DNA of 64,000 nt, from IMG/VR virus record IMGVR_UViG_3300028610_000987, positions 1 through 64,000 of that record. The stretch is one strand, 5' to 3'. The DNA comes from a virus. This document shows positions 42,788 through 50,872 of this stretch, piece after piece (position 1 is the first letter of the stretch; each line of letters starts with the position of its first letter). The notes below the pieces were generated by a model that made no database searches, was not told the DNA's origin, and saw only the letters and a list, made by a program, of their open reading frames with translations. The translations under genes and the position numbers were made by a program.

Positions 42788-43208
42788 AGGCCCTTCCCGA
42801 TTCTGTGACTGAAAACCCGCCATCTCCATCTGATATTAGGAAACCCCTATGGCGAAGAGTCATTACGTCGTCCTCGTTGGCCACCCTTGCAGAGCCCCAC
42901 CAGCAAAATTCTCCGTTGTGTTCGCGTACTGTGTTTTCGTTGCTGAACTCTTCCAGCATCTGTTTGGCAGCAGACGACAGGGGTAGATGTCTTTCTGTGA
43001 ATTCGTATACGGTGAGTGGAGATTGTATCTCTTGTTGGATATCGAAACACTTGCCACACGCCTCTGCGCCGATCCATTCTCCAGACCAATCGTTGGGTAG
43101 TATCATACCTGCATGGACAGGTATTCCCTTGCTGTTGTCTGTGTAAACGCCACACACATAGCACTTTGCCGTCCGACACTGAAGATCGATTACAAGAATG
43201 TCTGACAT
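42771..43208 (-). CDS. hypothetical zinc-binding protein
   Basis: 145 residues with CYVCGVYT and ACGKCFD Cys pairs and a C-terminal winged-helix-like end (VMTLRHRGFLISDGDGGFSVTESGRAYA). Confidence 0.65.
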   Translation of the reverse strand: MSDILVIDLQCRTAKCYVCGVYTDNSKGIPVHAGMILPNDWSGEWIGAEACGKCFDIQQEIQSPLTVYEFTERHLPLSSAAKQMLEEFSNENTVREHNGEFCWWGSARVANEDDVMTLRHRGFLISDGDGGFSVTESGRAYARNL

Positions 43209-43299
43209 GATGTTCTCCAGTTGTTTTGGCCCACAATTTGTTTACACACCATTTACCACAGCGGCGGGCTACTGCGTCATGTGGTGAATCTTTAACCAT

Positions 43300-43372
43300 T
43301 GCCCCTGCGGAGATTCGAACTCCGGTTTGTGGCTTGAAGGGCCACCGTCCTGGTCCACTAGACGACAGGGGC
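43300..43372 (-). tRNA. tRNA-Glu (anticodon TTC)
   Basis: Acceptor GCCCCTG/CAGGGGC, D arm with TAGTGG, anticodon stem GTGGC/GCCAC around CCTTCAA, T arm with GTTCGAATC. All stems pair, and the discriminator base is A; the CCA end is not encoded. Confidence 0.95.
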
Positions 43373-43377
43373 TAAGT

Positions 43378-43438
43378 GGACTGAAGGTACAATTACATGT
43401 ACGCCGTTACCCCTGTGTCGATTCACAGAGCACAGTCC
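43378..43438. ncRNA. structured element next to tRNA-Glu
   Basis: GGACTG/CAGTCC closes a 61-base segment holding two further hairpins (GTAC-AATTACAT-GTAC; CTGTG-TCGATT-CACAG). No reading frame. Candidate small RNA or processing signal. Confidence 0.35.
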
Positions 43439-43443
43439 TACTA

Positions 43444-43590
43444 TCACGATTTTCTCTTTCCTTGGTTTTCGGATGACGCTTTGACCGCATCAAGTGCCGC
43501 TCTGTATTGACAGACACACAGAGAGTAGCCGACTTTGTAGCCTACAAGGTATCCTATGACGATGCTTACTATGGATATTGTAATCATCAT
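43444..43590 (-). CDS. small single-span membrane protein
   Basis: 48 residues: MMITISIVSIVIGYLVGYKV span and a basic tail. GGAG upstream; ATGA overlap with the upstream gene. Confidence 0.65.
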   Translation of the reverse strand: MMITISIVSIVIGYLVGYKVGYSLCVCQYRAALDAVKASSENQGKRKS

Positions 43591-44033
43591 TTTGAAATCT
43601 CCGGGATTACCATACTAAACAAAGCGCCAGGCTGTACTCTATTGTCTACATCAATGTCCCCGACCACTGATCCACACACTTCACACCATCTGATAGTCGT
43701 GATATCCGCTCCTGATGGTCCAGAGATGTTGTCTCCACAATACGTGGCCACTATTTTCAGACGATGATTACCCTTCCGACAATCAGCCATTCTGTCTTCA
43801 AAGCTGTTGTTATCGGGCTCAGGTAATTCATAATCGTCAAGTGGCATCAACATTCCTAGACGAATCATTAGTGGTGTGGAGCTAAACACAAGTGCCCTGA
43901 TGGTTTTTGGCCACTCATCCATCATGTGGACAAAGTTCTCAGAGCCACGATACTTATTAATCAACGACTGAAGCTTCATCAACAACTCTCGCTTTGATCT
44001 ACACACCGCAAGTCTCCTTTTCAGTGCGCTCAC
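43587..44033 (-). CDS. hypothetical protein with zinc pairs
   Basis: 148 residues; ADCRKGNHRL and WCEVCGSVVGD form a likely zinc site in the C-terminal half. Unknown. Confidence 0.65.
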   Translation of the reverse strand: MSALKRRLAVCRSKRELLMKLQSLINKYRGSENFVHMMDEWPKTIRALVFSSTPLMIRLGMLMPLDDYELPEPDNNSFEDRMADCRKGNHRLKIVATYCGDNISGPSGADITTIRWCEVCGSVVGDIDVDNRVQPGALFSMVIPEISK

Positions 44034-44475
44034 TCATTACGATTTCTTCTATGTCGCAGGCCAGACAGATCAGAGGGATGTTTGGATGATCATTCAGCGT
44101 GTCACCGCGATGGAATTTTGTATCTTGGTAAAAAATAATACCCACACACTCATGGCTCGACATCGTAGCTATGATGCTGGATATAGTCATGCCCGAATCG
44201 GTAAAGTCATCGACAATGACATACCTTTGACCGTTTTGAAGATATCTTGTTCCGCCAGTCTCGACAGTCCTACTAGAATGAGTTCCGCTTTTATCTTTAC
44301 GGATAGCGCCAAACGGTAAACCAGATTGCAAATGGATAGCGGAAAGCAGTAGTGTGCCGCTGAATCCTATACCCACAACTAAATCTACTTTTCCTAGTTT
44401 CGGGTTTTTTAGCTCGTGGCAGATGGCATCAACGGTGATTTGAGTTTTTTGTGTTGCGTTGTCAAAGTAACACAT
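43999..44475 (-). CDS. type I phosphoribosyltransferase-like protein
   Basis: 158 residues. VIVDDFTDSG (86-95) is the PRPP-binding motif, preceded by VVGIGFSG and GLPFGAIRK. Such enzymes join nucleobases to PRPP in salvage; the base is unknown. Fits the nucleotide theme. Confidence 0.8.
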   Translation of the reverse strand: MCYFDNATQKTQITVDAICHELKNPKLGKVDLVVGIGFSGTLLLSAIHLQSGLPFGAIRKDKSGTHSSRTVETGGTRYLQNGQRYVIVDDFTDSGMTISSIIATMSSHECVGIIFYQDTKFHRGDTLNDHPNIPLICLACDIEEIVMSERTEKETCGV

Positions 44476-44499
44476 AGAAAAATCCTCTGGATTTTACAG

Positions 44500-44724
44500 T
44501 TAATCCGCATTTCTCATAAAAGCCGCTATGCCGTCTGCGCCATGCCAAGAACCAGAATCATCCTGGAGAAACGGGAAATCTACCCATTCGCTTGTAGACA
44601 ATGGGCACACCTTGATAACGGGGTCGTATCCCAACCACTTAAGGCCGTACTCGACGAATTCATTAACTTCTTTTTGACTGGCGATGATGAACATTTGCAC
44701 TTTAGGAAACCGCTGTTTTTGCAT
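44500..44724 (-). CDS. hypothetical protein
   Basis: 74 residues from the ATG after AAGGAAA (MQKQRFPKVQMF). Longer upstream frames would overlap the methyltransferase-like gene. Unknown. Confidence 0.55.
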   Translation of the reverse strand: MQKQRFPKVQMFIIASQKEVNEFVEYGLKWLGYDPVIKVCPLSTSEWVDFPFLQDDSGSWHGADGIAAFMRNAD

Positions 44725-44728
44725 TATT

Positions 44729-45352
44729 TTATTTCCTTGTTTCACACATCCGCCTACACCAACTACCCTGCCAATCACATCGTCGTCCATACTTGCGATG
44801 AAGCTTGTGCATCTCCGGTAGATTATCTGCGCAGATATCATTCCAAATGTCGTGCCATACGACGCGATATCGTTGGCCCTTTGGCGGTTTCCAATCGAAT
44901 GCATCCGCACACACTACAATTAACCTGTCTCCATACCGACACTTGTAGTGTCCACTAACTAGGGCTATTACATCCTCTGATTTTTCTATGACAGTCAGAG
45001 AATCTACTGTTGGTTCGTCCAGTATAGCCTGTGCCACCACACCCAAACCCAAGCCGTTGACCAGGACATGATTCGGATATTCTGGATCACCTCTATCATC
45101 CCTTGTGCGTCTTGCCGGTTCCCGGTGGTCTCGCAATTCCGCTAGCGTATCAGACATAACGATCTTGCCACGATGAGTCAATTTCGTGTAAACGCCAGCT
45201 TCCATGAATCTATAAGTACGATGAATACGTTCGCGAAGGTTGTGTAGTCTAATGTCTTCCTCTGTAGCTTCGAATCTGGAGACTTCCCAATCCCCACTTT
45301 TGCCTTCCGGGACATCAACCTTCCTCAACAGTTCCCTTTTTCCTTTGGGCAT
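44729..45352 (-). CDS. spermidine-synthase-like / class I methyltransferase fold
   Basis: 207 residues. VLVNGLGLGVVAQAIL, LTVIEKSEDVI and CADAFDWKP...VVWHDIWND are the SAM-like cofactor loop, acidic strand and product loop of the spermidine-synthase-like fold. Enzymatic activity not certain. Confidence 0.7.
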   Translation of the reverse strand: MPKGKRELLRKVDVPEGKSGDWEVSRFEATEEDIRLHNLRERIHRTYRFMEAGVYTKLTHRGKIVMSDTLAELRDHREPARRTRDDRGDPEYPNHVLVNGLGLGVVAQAILDEPTVDSLTVIEKSEDVIALVSGHYKCRYGDRLIVVCADAFDWKPPKGQRYRVVWHDIWNDICADNLPEMHKLHRKYGRRCDWQGSWCRRMCETRK

Positions 45353-45363
45353 ATTCCAATCCC

Positions 45364-45468
45364 CTAGAACAAATACGTAGGTTCAAGGCATTCGGCGCAC
45401 TCATCGCACAAGCTTTCGTCGTTTTCCCCGACTGGATCACCGCACAAGACGCACTTACCACTTACCAT
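45364..45468 (-). CDS. 34-residue zinc-ribbon peptide
   Basis: CVLCGD...LCDECAECLE gives four to five cysteines in zinc-ribbon order. GGAGG lies seven bases before the ATG. Confidence 0.6.
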   Translation of the reverse strand: MVSGKCVLCGDPVGENDESLCDECAECLEPTYLF

Positions 45469-45709
45469 GATTTCCTCCAGGACTACAGTCAAGCTCTTCC
45501 AGAGGTGTTTCTAAGATGGTTGACAACTCTCCCAACCCATCGAATCCTACCACAGTAATTCCGACAGGACCACCTCCGAGTTTGTCTCCGATGAATCCAC
45601 TCCCATCTTCGTAAAGTTCGAGGTAGGCATACCTGCCGAATTTCTCAGCGATCTTATCTAGAATCCTCCGAAACGCGCAGGTCTCTGTTTTGGTCATTCC
45701 TACTATCAT
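45455..45709 (-). CDS. hypothetical protein
   Basis: 84 residues; glycine-rich centre (GSGFIGDKLGGGPVGITVVG). Unknown. Confidence 0.6.
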   Translation of the reverse strand: MIVGMTKTETCAFRRILDKIAEKFGRYAYLELYEDGSGFIGDKLGGGPVGITVVGFDGLGELSTILETPLEELDCSPGGNHGKW

Positions 45710-45741
45710 TACTTTCTCCTACCCATCTGACATCTAACAGA

Positions 45742-45990
45742 CTACCCGACGAAGTTGATGAGTGCTTCTTCAATAGAACGAAATGCGCTGTTGATTCTTT
45801 TCTCACCTTGGTTGGTCAGACACAATTCAATAAGCGCCGCCAAACCACCCATCGTCTGAGTTGTAACGGTCACCGTACCCGCGTGCCCGGTAACGACACA
45901 ACCCTCGACTCGTTCGAGGATAAGCATTGTCTCATTGCCCTCTACGTCCTGAATGACATGCATGAATTCTCGCTTCATCTTCATATCCAT
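45742..45990 (-). CDS. hypothetical protein
   Basis: 82 residues from the ATG after AAGGG (MDMKMKREFMHV); strand-rich then helical. Unknown. Confidence 0.6.
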   Translation of the reverse strand: MDMKMKREFMHVIQDVEGNETMLILERVEGCVVTGHAGTVTVTTQTMGGLAALIELCLTNQGEKRINSAFRSIEEALINFVG

Positions 45991-46010
45991 TTCGTTTTCC
46001 CTTCGAAAAG

Positions 46011-46814
46011 TTACACCCAACAATCAACGCAAGGTTTACTGGAAGTAAACAACACGAGTTCCCCCGATCCTCCACACCATTGGCAATTCGGGTTCGGTCC
46101 ATCCAATCTCAAGTCGCACTCCCTTACCTTGCCATTGAAAATCGACTGGTGTTGACATGAGGATACTTCCACGTCACTGTACTGAGTCACGATCGCATAC
46201 CAATGATGGCGGTATGAGAAGTAAGATTCTTCTGACTCATTCGCCAACCCAACCACCGTTGCTTGAAGCCATTCGTTGTTGTGTCTGACAAGAACTTTTT
46301 GGCCATCATGGAATTGTCGGAATGGCGCTAGATTGCTTTCACACACCGACTTGAACTGATTGCCACCATCTACGGCGATGCGGTATTTCAGCCACAATCC
46401 CGGCCAACTATTCTCTACATCCCACTCAACAACGGTTGCCGTGTAAATGGGATAGTTCGTGTGGCCAAATCCGTAGTGGTAGTCATGCGCCATCACCCTT
46501 GTCCCTATTGGATAGGCACGTCTACTTTCGTGGATTACGCCCGCCAGTTCCCTACCGGCTTTGATGGTTGCGAGTGTCGGCCCGAACTTAGGGTTATCGT
46601 GTGGCATAAACCCCATGTGGTTCATGGAACACATGGCATAGTGCTCGTTTTCAGGGTCACATATAGGGCACACATGATCATACGACATACCCATTGTGTT
46701 CATGGTTCTTTGGCACTTGTCGCACCAATGACCTTCAAACCCTGGCCAATTATTCCAAGTGAGTATGCCATTTGCTATTCTGTCTGGCGTCCACTCGTAT
46801 GTCTCTGCCATCAC
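46011..46814 (-). CDS. multi-zinc protein
   Basis: 267 residues. N-terminal CDKCQ...CPICDPE zinc ribbon, a middle beta-rich region with repeated VMAHDYHYG / VLVRHNNEWLQATVVG stretches, and a C-terminal CQWCGGSGELVLF...CVDC knuckle like the one at 32879-33154. Confidence 0.7.
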   Translation of the reverse strand: MMAETYEWTPDRIANGILTWNNWPGFEGHWCDKCQRTMNTMGMSYDHVCPICDPENEHYAMCSMNHMGFMPHDNPKFGPTLATIKAGRELAGVIHESRRAYPIGTRVMAHDYHYGFGHTNYPIYTATVVEWDVENSWPGLWLKYRIAVDGGNQFKSVCESNLAPFRQFHDGQKVLVRHNNEWLQATVVGLANESEESYFSYRHHWYAIVTQYSDVEVSSCQHQSIFNGKVRECDLRLDGPNPNCQWCGGSGELVLFTSSKPCVDCWV

Positions 46815-46822
46815 ACCGACTC

Positions 46823-47503
46823 CTAAGAACTAACTTTCACAAAGACACGGTGCTGTCCAGCGAGGAAATCATCGATCTGCGGAATCTCACGAATTTCGTG
46901 GAGTTCTACCATCCTGTCGACACAGGCGAGACATTCCCAATCGCCACCGCTGAGAATATTTTCCATCATGAATGCTCCTGATGTTTTCAGGAGAGCGAAG
47001 ACTTTGTCCCGAATGGCCAGAAATTTTCTCTGGCCTTCATCTGTGAAAAGCCACTCTTTTTGATCTTCGTATTTGTACGACATTCCATTCTCCAAGTTAG
47101 TAGGACACAAACAGACACAGGGCAAACTAACTTCACAACCACGGCGACGATGCAGTTTCTTGAGTGCCACCCTAGCTCTAGCGGCTTGTTGTTCTGCCAG
47201 AGCTACGTCCCACGGACAAGGTGGTCCATCATTGTATCGAGGTGGTGTCACGATCATATCGATGTTGCATGGGTTTTCTGATACCTTCGGTACTGCTGAG
47301 AGAAATGGATCGAGCCATTCAAACCCAGATGGTACATGGCCGCACAGGACAAGTTCCGCTATTGTCGAACAACGGTCGGTTTCTACGCCTGAACCGACCA
47401 CCACTCCGATAGAGGAATGTCCTCCAAAACATCGCTTGACGCTAAAGAGTTGGTGTACTAGGTGGTTCTGCCTCGTCACATCCTCTATTTCGCTCAGCAA
47501 CAT
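46823..47503 (-). CDS. hypothetical protein, possibly with an internal start
   Basis: 226 residues. From residue 141 (position 47083) the sequence MSYKYEDQKEWLFTDEGQ starts after GGAG at perfect spacing and reads like a stand-alone small phage protein; the first 140 residues are Cys-rich. Either one fused protein or two products from one frame. Confidence 0.6.
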   Translation of the reverse strand: MLLSEIEDVTRQNHLVHQLFSVKRCFGGHSSIGVVVGSGVETDRCSTIAELVLCGHVPSGFEWLDPFLSAVPKVSENPCNIDMIVTPPRYNDGPPCPWDVALAEQQAARARVALKKLHRRRGCEVSLPCVCLCPTNLENGMSYKYEDQKEWLFTDEGQRKFLAIRDKVFALLKTSGAFMMENILSGGDWECLACVDRMVELHEIREIPQIDDFLAGQHRVFVKVSS

Positions 47504-47515
47504 ATCGATCTCCGA

Positions 47516-47773
47516 TCAACGATTGCCGCAACGAGCAACCGTCTTTTTGTGATGCGCCCCTTCTAGATGGTTGATGCTACGAATGCGATGACCACAACTA
47601 CACCTCGTGCCAATTGTGAGTTTGATGTCATCGCCGTTATCGTCAGTTCCGACAGCAACCGTTTCGCCATAGCGATGGCTGGTTCCATGTTGACGACTGT
47701 GGGCCTCATGTAGTATTTCGCCTCGCGGGGTGATTTTGTCTTCGAGCTTCTTCTTTGCTTTTTCTTTCTTCAT
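47516..47773 (-). CDS. basic protein with CSCGH motif
   Basis: 85 residues, Lys-rich start (MKKEKAKKKLEDK), then RCSCGHRI and several His. Unknown. Confidence 0.6.
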   Translation of the reverse strand: MKKEKAKKKLEDKITPRGEILHEAHSRQHGTSHRYGETVAVGTDDNGDDIKLTIGTRCSCGHRIRSINHLEGAHHKKTVARCGNR

Positions 47774-47803
47774 CGATCTTGTCCTTTCGTGGTTAGGGTA
47801 GTC

Positions 47804-47901
47804 AAAAGGGGGAGATGACGAAGTGCGAGGAATGGTTCCACCGTCCAGTCAACGGCTACCACCAACAGACTGGCTGCTCACACTTCTCGTTATCCTCCCC
47901 C
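47804..47901 (-). terminator. long structured terminator-like RNA
   Basis: Minus strand GGGGGAG...CTCCCCC outer stem, a middle helix with CGAGAAGTG/CACTTCGT, and an inner CCAGTC/GACTGG stem, then TTTTG. About 94 bases, much longer than a normal terminator, so it may be a small RNA ending in a terminator. Confidence 0.55.
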
Positions 47902-47911
47902 TTAAGACATC

Positions 47912-48205
47912 TCAAAAGCCATTGTTGCAATCACAGTCCTGATCATCACAACCAAACTCTTCGTTGTTGTAGTCACACTCATCTGCCGGATCGAGTACGG
48001 GTGGTTGGCTCTTTGTCCAAGAGAGAGTGCCGTGAGGGCCTTCTAGCGTTGCTTTCTGGATGTCAGAACTTCTGACGGCAGTCATCATACAGGCCAGGGC
48101 ATTGGCCTCGATTACTATGTTGAAGCTGTCTGTGCCGTGCTGCCTGACGAAAGAGTTTTGGTTGAAGTTTGTGCTCGTTCGATTCCAGATGGTTATCTTG
48201 TACAT
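47912..48205 (-). CDS. hypothetical protein
   Basis: 97 residues from the ATG after GGGAG (MYKITIWNRTS); ends in a Cys/Asp tail (CDDQDCDCNN). Unknown. Confidence 0.65.
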   Translation of the reverse strand: MYKITIWNRTSTNFNQNSFVRQHGTDSFNIVIEANALACMMTAVRSSDIQKATLEGPHGTLSWTKSQPPVLDPADECDYNNEEFGCDDQDCDCNNGF

Positions 48206-48588
48206 GATTTCTCCCTTTCGCTTTGTAGACACGACTCTATAATCGAGTCGACATGGTAACTTGGTTCGTACCCGTCAAAAAGACCAAGGTGAAGTCCAGC
48301 ATGTATCCAACGCTGAACGAGATCAGCCCCTTTGTCTGTCATGCGACACCACATTGTTGACCCATGACGGAAATTGACCCAGGTCATCAACCCAGCGTTC
48401 ACAACTGTTTGGTAATCAGACTGTGTTCCAACTCCTGTCCAGATGCCGGTCATTGTCTTTTCGTTGTTTCCCAACATGAAAGTATGACGAGCTTCGACAT
48501 TGGAGTAAAGAAACCGTGTCTCCAAGAGCCATCGCCTAGCCGCCTCAAGCATCAACATCCTTTGCCTTTTGCCTAGCTTTCTGTGCAC
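48193..48588 (-). CDS. hypothetical protein
   Basis: 131 residues; Trp/Arg-rich helices and VNFRHGSTMWCRMTDKGADLV, winged-helix-like. Unknown. Confidence 0.6.
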   Translation of the reverse strand: MHRKLGKRQRMLMLEAARRWLLETRFLYSNVEARHTFMLGNNEKTMTGIWTGVGTQSDYQTVVNAGLMTWVNFRHGSTMWCRMTDKGADLVQRWIHAGLHLGLFDGYEPSYHVDSIIESCLQSEREKSCTR

Positions 48589-48591
48589 GAT

Positions 48592-48753
48592 TTATAATCC
48601 CTTGTTGTGTTCATCGACAATCGATATCGCGTCTTGTTCTTCATACACAGTAGCTATTGGTTGCTCCTGTATATTCCCATTGGACGATCCATCAAAGGGC
48701 CGTATTGTAAAATATCCATACGCGTCGTTGCTTTTGTCCACTTGCCATTTCAT
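48592..48753 (-). CDS. small protein
   Basis: 53 residues (MKWQVDKSNDAYGYFTI start). AGGAG is seven bases before the ATG. Unknown. Confidence 0.6.
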   Translation of the reverse strand: MKWQVDKSNDAYGYFTIRPFDGSSNGNIQEQPIATVYEEQDAISIVDEHNKGL

Positions 48754-48776
48754 AGCAATCTCCTATGGGGGTGGAA

Positions 48777-48849
48777 TGGGGGCTGTGGGACTCGAACCCA
48801 CGACTTGAAGGTTATGAGTCTTCTACTCTACCAACTGAGTTAAGCCCCC
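48777..48849 (-). tRNA. tRNA-Met-type (anticodon CAT)
   Basis: Acceptor GGGGGCT/AGCCCCC, D arm with AGTTGG, anticodon loop CTCATAA, T arm GGGTTCGAGTCCC. One mismatch closes the anticodon stem. CAT could also be isoleucine-2 after modification. Confidence 0.92.
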
Positions 48850-49428
48850 TCAGTCTATTCGTTCGTTCTTGTCTTCTTCACACAAATCTGCCCCACATGT
48901 ACAGTTGTCGTTCATACGCAAACACTCTGGACACTGGTATATAGGGCACGTCGGCCCCTCATTTTGGCCCCACTCGGTGACTCTCACGATTTTATCAAAA
49001 CCTTCGTCGTTTTCTCCAGTTGGGGGCTTGAATCGATTTGCCATTTCTTCGATAACATGGGCAGGCACTTTTCTTTTTCTGCCAGCATTCCTTGCCAGAC
49101 AGACAGACGTTGCCACATCCATCCACACGCAACTGACAGGAGCGCTACACTTCACAGCTAAGTCGATCCACTTGAGTCTACTCTTGACTGTGAGACTTGT
49201 CATGTCTATGACTACGGGCATGGATCGTTTTAGTAGAACTTCGACAGTTGTCGAGACCATCAGATAGATCATATGTTCAGCAGATAGGTCGAAATCTTTA
49301 CCTGTGTAGACCTTCCTGAATTCGTCAGCACAAATGATTATGTGTGAGTCTCCCCACTCTTTCTTTGCGTATGTGCTTTTTCCACTACCAGGGAGACCAC
49401 ACAGAACGATCAGTTCTTTACCACCCAC
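48850..49428 (-). CDS. P-loop kinase, polynucleotide-kinase-like
   Basis: 192 residues. Walker A GLPGSGKST (11-19), VVIDMTSL and an ARNAGRKRKVP lid resemble the 5' kinase domain of phage polynucleotide kinase; a C-terminal CPECLRMNDNCTCG zinc-like tail is added. Could repair RNA or tRNA ends. It lies directly downstream of the tRNA-Met gene. Confidence 0.75.
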   Translation of the reverse strand: MGGKELIVLCGLPGSGKSTYAKKEWGDSHIIICADEFRKVYTGKDFDLSAEHMIYLMVSTTVEVLLKRSMPVVIDMTSLTVKSRLKWIDLAVKCSAPVSCVWMDVATSVCLARNAGRKRKVPAHVIEEMANRFKPPTGENDEGFDKIVRVTEWGQNEGPTCPIYQCPECLRMNDNCTCGADLCEEDKNERID

Positions 49429-49442
49429 AGCAACCTCCAGAC

Positions 49443-49787
49443 TTAGATCAACAGACTGACGACGACAGAGATGATCGTAGACATGAGACAGATGCCGATC
49501 ATGACTACTTTCGCCCCAATTTTTTGGGCTTTAACCTGTATCTCTCCCGCATTTCTCATGGTTTCTTGCCATTCATCGTGTCGACGACGAGCACCTTCGT
49601 TTGCTCGGTTGGACTCTTTGACCAGATTTTCAACATGACCACACAGCATACCAAGCAAGATGTTGGTCGACTCGTGTGCCTCGTGGGGGGATAAAATTTT
49701 CCTTGGCTTTGGCGCTTCGTTACACATATTGCCAATAGGTCCATCGTTGTCTGCGTGCATGTGGCCCGAAGGCCCCTCGTCTCTCAT
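49443..49787 (-). CDS. C-terminally anchored membrane protein
   Basis: 114 residues; helical soluble part and a C-terminal membrane span (VVMIGICLMSTIISVVVSLL). Unknown. Confidence 0.65.
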   Translation of the reverse strand: MRDEGPSGHMHADNDGPIGNMCNEAPKPRKILSPHEAHESTNILLGMLCGHVENLVKESNRANEGARRRHDEWQETMRNAGEIQVKAQKIGAKVVMIGICLMSTIISVVVSLLI

Positions 49788-49800
49788 CGTTAATCTCCTT

Positions 49801-50226
49801 TTATGAAGCTGTCATGACAAGCCATGTCCCGAACTCGTTTTCATCCCACAATCCGAGATTCGACATGGCGGTTTTGATTCTTTCCCTGACAAACTCTTCA
49901 CGCACTTCTGTGTGGTTGAACCTCTTAAAACCATCCTCGTCTCCGTCGAGTTTGGTTTCGCAATGCATACCACACACAAACACGAAGTCGTCGTATTGGG
50001 ATCGGATAACACCGATCCCTCCAAGCGTTTCTTTGCATGGGTCAAATTCTTTACGGTAGCCTGTTTCTTCTACCCATATTTCTTCCCCACACTGCGAACA
50101 ATACTCAGCATCGCTTGTTTCGCCTGGGTGAACGTGGTCGCAACCCCTTATCATTTCTCTGGTGATAATTGCCGATTTTGGTAGTCTCAGACCAACGATC
50201 ACATGTGCATAGTATGTTGTACTCAT
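49801..50226 (-). CDS. hypothetical protein with CSQCG zinc pair
   Basis: 141 residues; a CSQCGE pair and later CGMHC. Unknown. Confidence 0.65.
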   Translation of the reverse strand: MSTTYYAHVIVGLRLPKSAIITREMIRGCDHVHPGETSDAEYCSQCGEEIWVEETGYRKEFDPCKETLGGIGVIRSQYDDFVFVCGMHCETKLDGDEDGFKRFNHTEVREEFVRERIKTAMSNLGLWDENEFGTWLVMTAS

Positions 50227-50350
50227 ATTTTCCCTTTCTTATCCAAGCCGAAAGCCCACCCTAGTCGGCAATGACTACATTGGCCATGGATCAGATGGCT
50301 GTAGTCCCCGTCACATACGTTTGCGACCCTCATCATTTCAGTAGTGTATC

Positions 50351-50443
50351 TCGCAGGATGGGATTCGAACCCACAACCAACCCTTCCGGGTTATTACAGA
50401 TAGGAATGACCTACCTAAGCTCTTCCAATTGAGCTACATGCGA
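50351..50443 (-). tRNA. tRNA-like gene with unusual anticodon arm
   Basis: Good acceptor (six of seven pairs TCGCATG/CCTGCGA), D arm GCTC/GAGC with TTGG, and T arm with GGTTCGAATCC. A 14-base AACCC-GGAA-GGGTT hairpin acts like a long variable arm. The anticodon stem is GGTAG/CTATC with loop GTCATTC (CAT in place), but three extra bases separate it from the D stem. Identity uncertain. Confidence 0.55.
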
Positions 50444-50448
50444 TCTTT

Positions 50449-50540
50449 GACAGCGTAACAAGAAATCCCCGACTCATAACGTACACTAGCACCATTAGGC
50501 ATACGGGTAATACGCATCAGGGACTTCTTATCACGCTGTC
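50449..50540. ncRNA. structured RNA candidate A
   Basis: Perfect GACAGCGT/ACGCTGTC closing stem, continued by AAGAAATCCC/GGGACTTCTT, around about 48 unpaired-or-folded bases. tRNA-sized (92 bases), no reading frame, beside two tRNA-like genes. Confidence 0.45.
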
Positions 50541-50636
50541 GGGTGTGGAAGACTTATAGCTTCGGACTTTATGCATACCCCGATACTTTGGGACCGGCTT
50601 CGTTCGACCACGTTTTACCCCGACAACGCGACAAAG

Positions 50637-50715
50637 GTTACGGGTGGGATTCGAACCCACGACCTTCTGGCCCCAAAGGGGTCTCGCAGACGCTCTACCA
50701 CTGAGCTACCGCTTC
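50637..50715 (-). tRNA. tRNA-like gene with enlarged anticodon arm
   Basis: D arm GCTC/GAGC and T arm GTGGG-TTCGAAT-CCCAC are canonical and the acceptor has two A-A mismatches. The anticodon arm has TCTG/CAGA around 17 bases instead of 9, including TTTGGGG, which would give TGG (Pro) if eight bases (GAGACCCC) were absent. May be defective or specialised. Confidence 0.5.
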
Positions 50716-50721
50716 CATCAG

Positions 50722-50812
50722 ATTCGTGGTGGCTTCGCCCTACACTTTCCCTAGTCTTCGGGACGCCTGTAGCGGTTGATCGAAGCTCTTATCCAAGGGA
50801 CGGACCACGAAT
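50722..50812. ncRNA. structured RNA candidate B
   Basis: ATTCGTGGT/ACCACGAAT perfect nine-pair closing stem, inner GCTTCG/CGAAGC and CTACA/TGTAG stems. 91 bases, directly beside the tRNA-like gene at 50637; no reading frame. Confidence 0.45.
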
Positions 50813-50872
50813 TATCTACCAAACGATATAGGGATCGTTTCCCAATCGTCTGAAGTTTCCATTTTGTCTTCT

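Noticed and set aside
48569-48843. Plus-strand frames giving peptides like VGLEPTT
   Set aside because: They lie antisense to the tRNA-Met gene; such peptides are a known artefact of translating the reverse of a tRNA.
50571-50831. Plus-strand frame with GGIRTHDL
   Set aside because: Antisense of the tRNA-like gene at 50637; no ribosome site.
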